A stretch of DNA of 64,000 bases from Streptococcus varani (GTDB taxonomy: Bacteria; Bacillota; Bacilli; Lactobacillales; Streptococcaceae): contig NZ_CTEN01000002.1 in the NCBI RefSeq assembly GCF_001375655.1, positions 310,001-374,000 on the forward strand, read 5' to 3'. The notes beneath the pieces are model-generated. The model worked only from the letters and a program-made list of their open reading frames with translations, was not told the origin of the DNA and did not search any database. Below are positions 46,801 through 52,906 of the stretch, piece after piece (the stretch's first letter is position 1; every line of letters begins with the position of its first letter). The position numbers and the translations under genes are program-made.

Positions 46801-47226
46801 AATCTCTTGCCCATCTTGATTCTTATAGGTTTTGACATCGCTACCGATATAGGTTACAAAACGTGTTTCATCGACCTTGTAGAGCTGTTCTTGTCCACTT
46901 TGAGCGACTGGTTCCCCGTACTTCTCACGGAGGGCTGCCTCTTCTGCACTGACACCGCTCTCTGGAAGTTTTGGTTGTTGGATGGCATCTCCTCCATCCT
47001 TATCCTTTGCATCTGAAACTTTGGTCTGATCTCTTTGTTCAGGATTATTTTGGTTTTGGTTCCCCACAACCGCTTCTTCCACTTCATCAATGGCATTCTG
47101 GTAACGCATTTCATCTTGCGTCGTTTGAATAGCCTTTTGGATTTCCTCGGCATACATGAGCGGACTATTGGTCAAAACAATCGTCAGCAACATCATCCAA
47201 GAAAATACTTTTCTTATCTTTTTCAT
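37837..47226 (-). CDS. Giant secreted YD-repeat (Rhs/WapA-like) protein with hydrophobic C-terminal tip
   Basis: About 3,129 residues. Rough layout: signal peptide (1-29); DNRLRE-type domain (335-525); LysM-like segment YKVTQYDTLPKIAAYYGVP (650-700); DUF6531 module NTGNFYLDRRDVSIPELGG (727-830); some 70-75 YD repeats with a period near 21 residues (865-2445); Rhs core RARYYDNKVGTFLTEDSY...YVQNNPVNYTDPSGH (2670-2725). A tail of about 400 residues follows. Its last 250 residues are encoded by more AT-rich DNA, are Gly/Asn/Ser-rich and finish with two hydrophobic stretches. No nuclease or ADP-ribosyltransferase motif was seen and no LPXTG signal. By family knowledge the repeats form a shell and the tail is the effector; a membrane-active tip is inferred. 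Confidence 0.9.
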   Translation of the reverse strand: MKKIRKVFSWMMLLTIVLTNSPLMYAEEIQKAIQTTQDEMRYQNAIDEVEEAVVGNQNQNNPEQRDQTKVSDAKDKDGGDAIQQPKLPESGVSAEEAALREKYGEPVAQSGQEQLYKVDETRFVTYIGSDVKTYKNQDGQEIPVDLDLYSYHANGEHYYLPKESPVGVVLPSQVDKERPIDVFNQDDKISLYPIDKTYENATVQDNAILYNNVEGATDVQYTVQANGVKEEIVLANWEGKNRFTYGLDAASYDVTLENNQVLVKKKGKDAVLFVLTAPVMVDAAGAESQDITLELNKVGKKYELTVVASEDWLKDANRAYPVRIDPTVTVPRENLLDVVTSSVRGTFLGSAYGFVGYVTAENMGMPGVADIGRSRMYFKVNYDFKKNIPSEAKIDSASLNLYQYSDGKGTANATFAAYRVKQDFNIQTITWLSSLSLEDEISGESALSPAKLGMHHFDIRETVNGWVQGLYPNYGLVVKATNEGDYGGGFYTTEANVANNAQGGFTPDKAPSITIQWSVPDPVDVNYAIGNTTINLRNMVKTEKSGKLQFQGVFADGLTTPGATVTYNLSDAGKKYTGQVPGSFSYKYPDTSNFISAFEKGTTQYKDKLSNWQTIVPFTEPEFNKVYTIDAESQKDGQTSGKKSSDTFVIYKVTQYDTLPKIAAYYGVPLKQIAYDNRIQDMLLVKNNTLFIRNPKKNATKPYNPPKLNDAVKSDVDMLLMGRGLHCEFGFEPINLNTGNFYLDRRDVSIPELGGDFEIVRSYNSKAAGMNSLFGRGWSFAFHEQVTRDEEGNLYYTRSDGSILTFKKDGDKYLAPEGYDLNLTIKEVENKKADFGDGEEEYAVKEYHITDTDQQEKVFNFHGLLTSQTDEKGNKTSLTYNEDAILTQITSPSGLTFNVTMNEEGYIGAVGLPNGSTVAYEYDENGNLITYTDAAGVPTRYEYDDAGLMTAWYDGNGTKVIDNVYDDQGRVTKQTDGSGAVSTLAYSDGQTITTDANGNSTTYTYDKLYRTTAIAYPDGSSVSKTYDDANRLASETNELGQTTSYTYDENGNVLSETRFDGVAKSYTYDDKNHLLSETDFDGNTTSHSYDKEGNLLSTGLSDGSSITYTVDKEGRILSTTDALGNTTSFAYSGANLVKITNALGGVSTLTYNAHNQLVSVTNPRGGVTSYTYDAEGRKTSETDPDGVSTSYNFDGAGQVTGVTEGNGNTSTFSYDGFGRKIAASNGEGGQYSYTYDGVGNQLSLTDAEGHTTTYTYDSRGRLLTETDAAGKTVTFERDALGRVLHRTNEGGRTNSLTYDERFSQIATITDALGQVTQNSYDPSGNLTKVAYPIGTVSESSYDKLGRLLSYTDEAGQTVSYTYDALGQKLTETVGDRTTSYAYDAAGNVTNITYPDQSSVSYSYDAMGNVLTFTDAKGKETSYDYTSGGRLLSTKDPLGNTTSMTYDKNGNHSSVTDAAGYTASTLYNGQNQVSQVTDGLGNSTHFAYNQMELLTEVTDALGGKTKYRYNELGYPIAVEDANGNTTQISYSATAQVTQVVNPDGTTITNEYDALDRLIKQTQSSGLVTEYSYDAANRILTAKDNQDLDESYSYDKAGNRLTSTNSLGQVTSYSYDSFNQLTKTTFPDGSSESYTYDKVGNLATKTDVEGHTTTYHYDKNGNLTKTVDHLDRESSYSYDAVNRVVTETDPEGNAISYEYDVLGNLSKVTDANGNSSTYGYDANQHLVLYKDPKGKETALKYDPLGRLTETLAPTGATQSFTYDALGNTLTQTSGEGNTTSYSYDAMSRVSTMTKPTGGVTSYSYDATGSLATETDPSGDVTSYANDLYGRALERTLPNKAVFIYGYDKLGRLEKHGAPQGLSKVYTYDVSGNLTKETDQSDRSTSYTYDVAGRLLSEKNALDLETKYAYDKAGNLASVTTPSGAKTHLEYTKLDQLKTITSPTGRQTNLDYDPVGQVTKRTINGKREETYAYDPNGNLEKMVNPLGQSQTRTYDALDRLTAETDTAGQTTLYSYDKDDRLTKVTTGSGATASYSYDGNGNLTQVTSGSQRLSTFTYDNEDQLLTATKGSGEKASTATYTYDSVGNMTSVTNGNGQVTKYRYDQLSNIVERMTALGDTETYTYDVNNQLSQIKKADGKTISYDYNKLDQLLTTKYSEKSEGQVLYTYDADGRRVSMSDLTGKTNYAYNEEGQITGVRQGDGSLITYSYDDYGNIEKLTYPDGNEVKYSYDELDRLTKVTDKDGKVTTYAYNEAGDMTTVKRGDGSKSELTYDAGHRVTAIHHLDKKNKEISSYAYEYDDGNFITKETIKQDGQTLVQAYRYDSLGQLTNMTVYTDVKAQKESSSDQIDGRKLAEYRYTFDLAGNKLTSTEVVDGKETKSDFTYDAHNRLTQANIGDKTLSYTYDQNGNRIQSTGTDETLDYIYDTENRLLAVKDKEGMLFAALYDGDDNRVFTASRTEATNTYQLFKRKEKKQSPKTSPNGEENSVFWYGFSQNVLQFLSSFGSSQGYDWRETFDTISVAYHQKVAKDRATKEGLVVNPPSEDNLPGQDPVTYASEVQDVLIPYTTKEDTYNYYEVRNYINDVNQENAQVLETYDDQMQARETYTYGRGRESYHNNQTGETYNYLTSVTGSVTGLTKDGSSVASSSYQLYGSTKESTDQTGNPFAYNGEARDITGLDYLRARYYDNKVGTFLTEDSYQGDDQDPLSQNLYSYVQNNPVNYTDPSGHRQMGLVGGGGRATINTSQQRRYSQTMMDPSMFGRYNPSDSSGYYTAANYVRQQIQTNPSYRAPASYYSAFGPNGAVYSPSTSYGYAQQYQSQTLVFNPLTALQQAQANGQSTYNWGSSKSKEGKNIHRNWTKALEETQKHVCDPKTMKGKDPAKNTINKSQLLSIAGIGSAAMLLLGMTSDPKSGNKKSTPLFGMGSYTIEPPSMDIPFNNGWYSTFVKTSNSTEKPSGGIFNLNITNGWQPSLNLNIAGGSGTIGLSGGNLVVSGSLNIGSVKGVKVANTVNASVGFDGIDYNNMTTYTQNGNLLSIGNGVNLNGDLPNGIIGGYNISQVGSNNNGVTNLTTTQVGFRTGNLLQVGAIATSPIWVPIVAGAISSIGGIAAGTGAISSIGGAVVSIVVIIKNLLND
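37886..37949 (-). repeat. Tandem 39-nt repeat in the toxin tip
   Basis: Two 25-nt copies (37886-37910 and 37925-37949, two mismatches) are offset by 39 nt and encode GAISSIGG twice in the C-terminal hydrophobic region (IAAGTGAISSIGG). In frame, it lengthens the glycine-rich membrane segment by 13 residues. Confidence 0.8.
39900..44640 (-). repeat. YD-repeat coding tract
   Basis: Continuous coding repeats of roughly 60-63 nt, each giving a YDxxGxLxxxTDxxGxxTxY-like unit. Limits are approximate. Repeats are diverged at the DNA level but share runs such as CATAGGTATAG, so recombination between units and assembly collapse are both possible. Confidence 0.85.
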
Positions 47227-47322
47227 ATCTCTCATCCTAAATGTTTTCTTTTTCTTTTATCACAAAATAATAAACGGTTCCTAGTAACAAGAAGCTATCT
47301 GTCATAAAGAGCAGAACTTCTG

Positions 47323-47850
47323 CTAGCTGGGGAGGAAAATACTGAGCACATGGGCAAAGCCTAACATCAGTAATGCCAATAACAGAATGAACTTAAATTC
47401 TTTCTGTTTAAAAGAAAGTTCTTTTCCTTGGTAGAAAGTAATCAAACTGTAGAGAGCTGTCATTTTTATGCTAGCTTGTATCAGACTAGATAATACCCAA
47501 ATAGATGTTTTGGCTATAGAGTATGAAATAGACGTTTTGTCATATAAAAACTGTCCCACAAACCCTATTAAAATCCCAGCTGTGACGGACGCTACAAGTG
47601 ATATAGCTAGTACTTTGAGAACTCGATTGTTTTGATTGTAGTTCTTTAATAGCCAGCTCAGTAACCGAATAAGTAAAATGATACCTCCTGTCCATAAAAT
47701 GAATCCAAGTACAGCCAAAAATAGGACGATTTGCCTTTCCTCTGCCCATGGCTTAACAACTCCAACTACGAGAAGTCTTTGTCCCAATCCGAAAGAGAGA
47801 AAACCGACCACCAACTCACTGTATCGCCTGCGTTTCTTTATAGCATCCAT
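47323..47850 (-). CDS. Polytopic membrane protein of unknown function
   Basis: A 175-residue protein with four or more membrane spans, starting MDAIKKRRRYSELVVGFLSF. No family was recognised. It begins 2 bp after the sortase stop and ends about 100 bp before the giant YD-repeat gene, on the same strand, so the three probably share a transcript. A role in export, processing or producer protection for the YD-repeat protein is possible but unproven. Confidence 0.7.
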   Translation of the reverse strand: MDAIKKRRRYSELVVGFLSFGLGQRLLVVGVVKPWAEERQIVLFLAVLGFILWTGGIILLIRLLSWLLKNYNQNNRVLKVLAISLVASVTAGILIGFVGQFLYDKTSISYSIAKTSIWVLSSLIQASIKMTALYSLITFYQGKELSFKQKEFKFILLLALLMLGFAHVLSIFLPS

Positions 47851-47852
47851 CT

Positions 47853-48533
47853 TTATTTACTTCTCCTTATAGCATGTACAACGAATCTTTTTTCATCCGA
47901 TTGAGCATCACATGTCGATAAAATCAGTAGTTTGTCTTTCTCTATATCAAAGGAAACTTGTCTATAAAAACCATCTTCATTTTTTGCCTGATTTTCAATA
48001 TGTGTAATGTAATCCTTTACTTTCACCTTCTGCCCAAGCTGATAGGTATAAAATAGGTGATCATCATTAGCTTGGTAAGCTGCGATGATATCATAAGTAA
48101 AGTGATTATTGACTGTTTCAATAGTAATGGTTTTAAACTGATCAAAAGTTGACCTATCCGAAAATTTTTCTAAACTTCCAAACATTGAACCATCTTGTAT
48201 AGCATGGCCATAGATAATAGTTACAAGATCTTCGAAAGTTTTTGTGTTAACTCTCTCTGTAAAAATAGCGCCATAATAGGTTTCCTGGTGCTCCAAATCA
48301 TGAGATAGATAATAGGTATCATCAGCTGGATGTTGGGCGATTGGATCATCAATATTGGTACCCTCCACTTTTACCCATGCATAAACATCTGGATTGGTAT
48401 GACTTCTTTTTGCCAGCTCGTTCTTACTACGATTATCCAATTGGCCGTCTTCTACTTTTTTAACTGCATAAAAACTTGCCAGAAGAAAAACCATTAACAA
48501 TATGAGACCAAATAATTTCCTAAATTTCTTCAT
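47853..48533 (-). CDS. Class B sortase
   Basis: A 226-residue transpeptidase with an N-terminal membrane anchor (residues 5-26). The catalytic histidine is in TIIYGHAIQDGSMFGSL (near residue 110), the cysteine in LILSTCDAQSDEKRF (near 211), with the arginine following in the same segment, as in class B sortases. Its substrate is unclear: no sortase sorting signal is seen in the window, including the YD-repeat protein. It heads the presumed operon sortase - membrane protein - YD-repeat protein. Confidence 0.88.
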   Translation of the reverse strand: MKKFRKLFGLILLMVFLLASFYAVKKVEDGQLDNRSKNELAKRSHTNPDVYAWVKVEGTNIDDPIAQHPADDTYYLSHDLEHQETYYGAIFTERVNTKTFEDLVTIIYGHAIQDGSMFGSLEKFSDRSTFDQFKTITIETVNNHFTYDIIAAYQANDDHLFYTYQLGQKVKVKDYITHIENQAKNEDGFYRQVSFDIEKDKLLILSTCDAQSDEKRFVVHAIRRSK

Positions 48534-48660
48534 ATCTCCACCTACTCTAGTAGATTTTTGCTTTGGTAAATTACTATTTTAATTTTACCATATTTTTTAG
48601 TTAGAATCTCTAAAATTTTTAAAAATAAGTTACTTTTTGAATAAGAATTCATTTATATAT

Positions 48661-48691
48661 AAAAAAATAGCAGTGCTTTTACACACTGCTA
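48661..48691 (-). terminator. Terminator of acuB
   Basis: TAGCAGTG pairs with CACTGCTA around an 8-nt loop; on the minus strand it is followed by TTTTTTT. Confidence 0.85.
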
Positions 48692-48813
48692 ATCGTTGGT
48701 AAAACGGATTATCTAGATAAATTATCCTATAGTCCTGTTTTGATTCATTTTCCTGTATTTCCCAGAATGTTTTTTATATCAAGAGTTAGGAAAAATCTAT
48801 TTAAGCTTATTTT

Positions 48814-49470
48814 TTAAATTCTCTTCGCAACAGTTGGTAGAATGCTTTCTACTTCAACTTCTGCTTCTTCTAGTTTTTCATGAAGAAGATCTTTATCCAC
48901 TTGTCCCTCAATTTGAATCTCAATAATGACCATGCCGGGACTGGTTTCAATTTGTACAGTATGAGCAATATTATAACCTTGCTCAGAGATGATTGCAAGG
49001 ATTTTACTGAGCCTGCCAGCTTCATCTTTGACTTGGCAACGGATACGAACCCCGTCTTCACCATAACCAGAGATATGGAGAAAGGCTTTGAAAACATCCC
49101 GATCTGTAATAACACCAGACATGCCACCGCTATCCATAACCGGCAATATCCCCACCTTGTGCTTGAACATGAGATAAACAGCATCTTCCAAGCTAGCAAA
49201 TTGAGAAACCGTAATGACATCCTTGATCATGACATCTTTTACTTTGGTTTTGTTAAGCAAATAATTCATCTCGTAAATGGAGAGACTGGTAGCCTTAGAT
49301 GGACTTGCTTCAGCAATCGTCCCTTCCGTTACCAAGCCAACCAACTGATCATTTTCAATAACCGGTAGTCTATGAATATCTTGTGCCCGCATCAAATCAG
49401 CTGCGTGTGCAATAGTGGTCTCTGGTGAAATATAAATCACCTTCCGCGTCATAAAATCTCTAACTGCCAT
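48814..49470 (-). CDS. acuB: CBS-domain protein AcuB-like (CBS pair + ACT)
   Basis: A 218-residue protein with two CBS domains (about 1-60 and 75-135; MTRKVIYISPETTIAHAADLM and IKDVITVSQFASLEDAVYLMF) and a C-terminal ACT-like domain (about 140-215). CBS pairs bind adenine nucleotides and ACT domains bind amino acids, so a sensory role is likely. In pneumococcus the same gene follows the liv operon; here it lies 1 kb beyond livF on the same strand. GGAGG precedes the ATG. Confidence 0.88.
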   Translation of the reverse strand: MAVRDFMTRKVIYISPETTIAHAADLMRAQDIHRLPVIENDQLVGLVTEGTIAEASPSKATSLSIYEMNYLLNKTKVKDVMIKDVITVSQFASLEDAVYLMFKHKVGILPVMDSGGMSGVITDRDVFKAFLHISGYGEDGVRIRCQVKDEAGRLSKILAIISEQGYNIAHTVQIETSPGMVIIEIQIEGQVDKDLLHEKLEEAEVEVESILPTVAKRI

Positions 49471-49497
49471 AGAACTGCCTCCTCTTTCGATAGTTTC

Positions 49498-49503
49498 ATT
49501 ATA
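49498..49503 (-). promoter_or_regulatory. Extended -10 promoter of acuB
   Basis: On the minus strand TGGTATAAT forms a consensus extended -10 about 28 bp before the start codon. Confidence 0.65.
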
Positions 49504-49591
49504 CCATATATTTCTGAAAGTGCTTCCAAAAAATGATGAAAATCCATAAAAATCTTTTATATTTTAGCAATTGTTATAGAAAAAAATATCT

Positions 49592-49927
49592 CTACTTCCT
49601 ACTTGAATGCAGAAAGATAGTCTTTAAATTCATAAAAATTTTAGGTAATTTACTGAATAGGAAAATCATTAATACAAGGAACAAACTCAATAACAGTCCA
49701 GTAGTGACTGTCCACCCATCATCTTTAATGTTACGAATAGTAATAACAGAGACGAGTAAAATAATAAAAGTTGTAAAGAAATAAATGATAGATCCGACAA
49801 GAAATAAAGCTTTAATCCAAAAATGTTTTGTAGGTGATTTCCTAGAAAGATCCTCATAGTTATCCCATGAACTTTCTAGAAAAACAAACCCTAAAAAATC
49901 AAATAACAATTCTAATAAGAAGCTCAT
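49592..49927 (-). CDS. Small membrane protein of unknown function
   Basis: A 111-residue protein with a hydrophobic N-terminus (MSFLLELLFDFLGFVF) and two further membrane spans (about residues 40-65 and 75-100). GGAGG stands 5 bp before the ATG at 49927, and an extended -10 (TGCTATAAT on the minus strand, 49962-49967) lies upstream. Not recognised. It is AT-rich compared with its neighbours. Confidence 0.65.
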   Translation of the reverse strand: MSFLLELLFDFLGFVFLESSWDNYEDLSRKSPTKHFWIKALFLVGSIIYFFTTFIILLVSVITIRNIKDDGWTVTTGLLLSLFLVLMIFLFSKLPKIFMNLKTIFLHSSRK

Positions 49928-50170
49928 TGTATCCTCCATATATGTCAAGTTACCTTATTTTATTATAGCACAAAAATGCATGTTTCCCTTGGAAAGCGAT
50001 GGTATAAATTTTAAGCTACTATATCATAGCATTCTCCTTTCTCAAATTTCTAGAAAGTAAGAAGAAAAGCCCAAATTGGACCTAGTCTCTCTTTCATTTT
50101 AGGACTCGTGAAGAAAAGGCCTCCCGCACTTTGATAAGAAGAAAACTGCCTTTCGGCAGTTCCTATTTTC

Positions 50171-50239
50171 AGCTTAAAATGTGGGGTAACCCAGACTGGG
50201 ACAAAGCAAAAAAGCCAGTCGGCTTTTTGCTTTTCCTAT
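50171..50239. repeat. 69-bp direct repeat, copy 1
   Basis: Matches 50373-50441 at 67 of 69 positions. Each copy contains one terminator-like AGCAAAAAAGCC/GGCTTTTTGCT hairpin and the stretch AAAATGTGGGGTA. Confidence 0.88.
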
Positions 50240-50372
50240 CCACAGATTGAAACAGCCTATCCCTAGGCTAGGACAAACCACTAACCTCGTTACTGGTTTT
50301 CCTATTGCCAACCTAAAACAGTCTCTCGGACTGAGAAAAACTACTAAATACGTTAGTGGTTTGCCTATTTCC

Positions 50373-50441
50373 AGCTTAAAATGTGGGGTAGCCCAGACTG
50401 TGACAAAGCAAAAAAGCCAGTCGGCTTTTTGCTTTTCCTAT
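50373..50441. repeat. 69-bp direct repeat, copy 2
   Basis: Second copy of the unit at 50171-50239, with two substitutions. It is nearer the livF stop codon and probably carries the main terminator. Confidence 0.88.
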
Positions 50442-50471
50442 TTCCAACCTAAAACAGTCTCCCAGACTGTT

Positions 50472-51185
50472 TTAGCCACCCAGATACGCTTTTCTGACTT
50501 CGTCTGATTCGAGGAGTTCTTTTCCTGTTCCTGAGAGGACGATTTTTCCTGTTTCTAGTACGTAGCCACGGTCTGCGATGGAGAGAGCTTTGTTAGCATT
50601 TTGTTCAATCAAGAGAACGGTTGTTCCTTGTTTTTGAATGTCTTGGACGATATCAAAGATTTCTTGAATAAAGATTGGAGCAAGTCCCATAGATGGTTCG
50701 TCCAAAAGCAAGAGTTTTGGCTTACTCATCAGAGCACGTCCCATGGCCAACATCTGCTGCTCACCACCTGAAAGGGTGGCTGCATCTTGGTTCTTCCGTT
50801 CTTCTAGACGTGGGAAACGGTCAAAGACCTTTTTAAGATTCTTTTGATTTTCATCACGGTCTTTATGAAGAAAGGCCCCCATCTCTAAGTTTTCCATCAC
50901 AGTTAAACCAGAGAAGACATGGCGTCCTTCTGGAACTTGTGAAAGTCCAGAAGCTACAATCTTACGGGCTGGTGCTTTTTGAATTTCTTGACCAAGAAAT
51001 TCAATCTTCCCAGCACTTGGGCGAACCAAGCCAGAAATCGTACGAAGGATAGAGGTCTTACCAGCCCCATTGGCTCCAATCAGAGAAACGACTTCTCCTT
51101 CATGAACTTCAAAAGAAACATTCTTAACGGCTTGGATAACACCGTAATGAACTGATAAATCATCAACTTTTAACATGATGGTCAT
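50472..51185 (-). CDS. livF: Branched-chain amino acid ABC transporter ATPase LivF
   Basis: A 237-residue ATPase of the high-affinity Leu/Ile/Val importer. Walker A GANGAGKTS, signature LSGGEQQM and Walker B LLLLDEP are present. The start ATG at 51185 overlaps the livG stop (TAATG), with GGAGGT 8 bp before. It is the last gene of livJHMGF. Confidence 0.95.
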   Translation of the reverse strand: MTIMLKVDDLSVHYGVIQAVKNVSFEVHEGEVVSLIGANGAGKTSILRTISGLVRPSAGKIEFLGQEIQKAPARKIVASGLSQVPEGRHVFSGLTVMENLEMGAFLHKDRDENQKNLKKVFDRFPRLEERKNQDAATLSGGEQQMLAMGRALMSKPKLLLLDEPSMGLAPIFIQEIFDIVQDIQKQGTTVLLIEQNANKALSIADRGYVLETGKIVLSGTGKELLESDEVRKAYLGG

Positions 51186-51949
51186 TAGGCTTCACCTCCA
51201 AGATAGGCTTCGATAACACGTTTATTGTTCTTAATCTCTTCAGGAGTTCCATGGGCAATCAAACGGCCATACTCCAAAACGTAGATACGCTCTGTGACTT
51301 CCATTACCAAACTCATATCATGCTCAATGAGCATGATGGTAATATTGAATTGTTCCTTGATTTGGCGAATCAACTGGGTCAATTCAGCCGTCTCCTGAGG
51401 ATTCATCCCTGCAGCAGGCTCATCAAGGAAAAGAATTTTCGGTTCAGTAGCTAGGGCACGAACGATTTCCAACCGGCGTTGTTGCCCGTAAGGAAGATTT
51501 TTAGCTAGAGTATCTGCATCTTTTTCCAAGTTAAAAATAGCTAAGAGTTCCATAGCTTTTTCTTTCAAATCCGCTTCACTCTGATAGAATTTTGGCAAAC
51601 GCAAGAATGAAGACAAGAGATGAGATTTGTGATGATTAGCAAAGCCGACTAATACATTTTCCAAAACAGTCATATCTTTAAAGAGGCGGATATTTTGGAA
51701 AGTTCGAGACAAACCTAGGGATGCAATCTTATAAGGAGCCTTGCCGTTCAGCAAATTTCCATCCAGAGTCACGGTTCCCTCACTCGGTTCGTAAACACCT
51801 GTCAAGAGGTTGAAAAGAGTTGTTTTACCAGCACCATTGGGGCCAATCAAACCCAGCAATTCACCATCATGTAACTCCATAGTCACATCACCAACAGCCG
51901 TCAAACCGCCAAAGTTTTTGGTTAGATTTTTTACATCAAGAAGTGCCAT
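51185..51949 (-). CDS. livG: Branched-chain amino acid ABC transporter ATPase LivG
   Basis: A 254-residue ATPase, partner of LivF. Walker A GPNGAGKTT is at about residues 37-45, the signature is the variant LPYGQQRRLEI, and Walker B ILFLDEPAAGMNP follows, all typical of LivG. It overlaps livM and livF by one base each. Confidence 0.95.
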   Translation of the reverse strand: MALLDVKNLTKNFGGLTAVGDVTMELHDGELLGLIGPNGAGKTTLFNLLTGVYEPSEGTVTLDGNLLNGKAPYKIASLGLSRTFQNIRLFKDMTVLENVLVGFANHHKSHLLSSFLRLPKFYQSEADLKEKAMELLAIFNLEKDADTLAKNLPYGQQRRLEIVRALATEPKILFLDEPAAGMNPQETAELTQLIRQIKEQFNITIMLIEHDMSLVMEVTERIYVLEYGRLIAHGTPEEIKNNKRVIEAYLGGEA

Positions 51950-52902
51950 TACTTGCCCTCCTTATTATTTTTCTTAAAGAATGATGAGAAAGTCAATTCC
52001 CATGTACCCAAGAGTCCACCCGGACGGAATACCATAACTAGAATAAGAGCTAATGAGTAGATAATCATGCGCAGTTCTGAAAAGCTTTGAAGAAACATGT
52101 TAAGGAAGCCTAAAATAATGGCTGCCAAAACCGTTCCTGTAATGGACCCAAGTCCACCCAATACTGCGATAATAAGATAGTCAATTGAACGCATAATGGT
52201 GAAATCTTTAGGTACTACTGTCCCGATATAACCAACGTAGAGGGAGCCTGCAATACTGGAAACAATAGCTGCAATAACAAAAACTGTTACTTTGACATTT
52301 GTGGTATTGACACCCATTGATTCTGCAGCAATTTCGTTTTCCCGGACGGCAATGACCTGACGTCCAAATGAACTACGTAGGAAATTCAGTAGTAAAATGG
52401 TTACTGCAACCACAAAAAGGAAAACAATGATCCAGCTTGTGTAAGGTAAGATACCTGTCAAACCAGCTGCTCCGTTGGTTAAATCACCACCATTGATAAT
52501 GGCAATACGGATAATCTCTGAAACACCCAAGGTTGCGATTGCCAAGTAGTCTCCCTTAAGACGAAGGGTTGGCAAGCCAACTACCAAGGCAACCAAAGCC
52601 GCAACAACACACCCTACAAGGATAGAGATATAGAAGCCAGCATAGGTAGGATTGGCCTTAGTCATAATAGCAGTCGCGTAGGCACCGATTGCCATGAAAC
52701 CTGCCTGTCCGAGAGAAAATTGACCAGAAAAACCAAGAATCAAGTTGGTCCCCAAGGCCATAATAATGGAAATCCCAATTCCCATCAAGATCTGCACATA
52801 ATAGAGACCAATCATGCCTGAATTGATCAAGCTAGACAAGACAGCAAAGATAACAAGGACAAGAGCAAGCCAAGCTAGAATCGATTTACTATTTTTCTTC
52901 AT
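51949..52902 (-). CDS. livM: Branched-chain amino acid ABC permease LivM
   Basis: A 317-residue membrane protein with about nine spans, carrying the LivM signature GFSGQFSLGQAGFMAIGAY (about residues 57-75). With LivH it forms the transmembrane channel of the importer. It starts 4 bp after the livH stop. Confidence 0.94.
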   Translation of the reverse strand: MKKNSKSILAWLALVLVIFAVLSSLINSGMIGLYYVQILMGIGISIIMALGTNLILGFSGQFSLGQAGFMAIGAYATAIMTKANPTYAGFYISILVGCVVAALVALVVGLPTLRLKGDYLAIATLGVSEIIRIAIINGGDLTNGAAGLTGILPYTSWIIVFLFVVAVTILLLNFLRSSFGRQVIAVRENEIAAESMGVNTTNVKVTVFVIAAIVSSIAGSLYVGYIGTVVPKDFTIMRSIDYLIIAVLGGLGSITGTVLAAIILGFLNMFLQSFSELRMIIYSLALILVMVFRPGGLLGTWELTFSSFFKKNNKEGK

Positions 52903-52906
52903 AAGC

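Larger units (their letters stand above)
50144..50473. repeat. Cluster of terminator-like hairpins after livF
   Basis: Eight short inverted repeats lie head to tail: 50144-50161, 50203-50234, 50254-50269, 50275-50300, 50319-50333, 50340-50360, 50405-50436 and 50451-50473. Several are joined by a shared linker like CCTATTTCCAGCTTAAAA or CCTATTGCCAACCTAAAA. The AAAGCAAAAAAGCC/GGCTTTTTGCTTTT stems look like real terminators for the liv operon. Why there are so many is not clear. Confidence 0.8.

Noticed and set aside
50247-50507. 86-codon plus-strand frame through the hairpin array
   Set aside because: It exists because the repeats happen to lack stops; its protein is repetitive, it lacks an RBS, and it runs into livF on the opposite strand.
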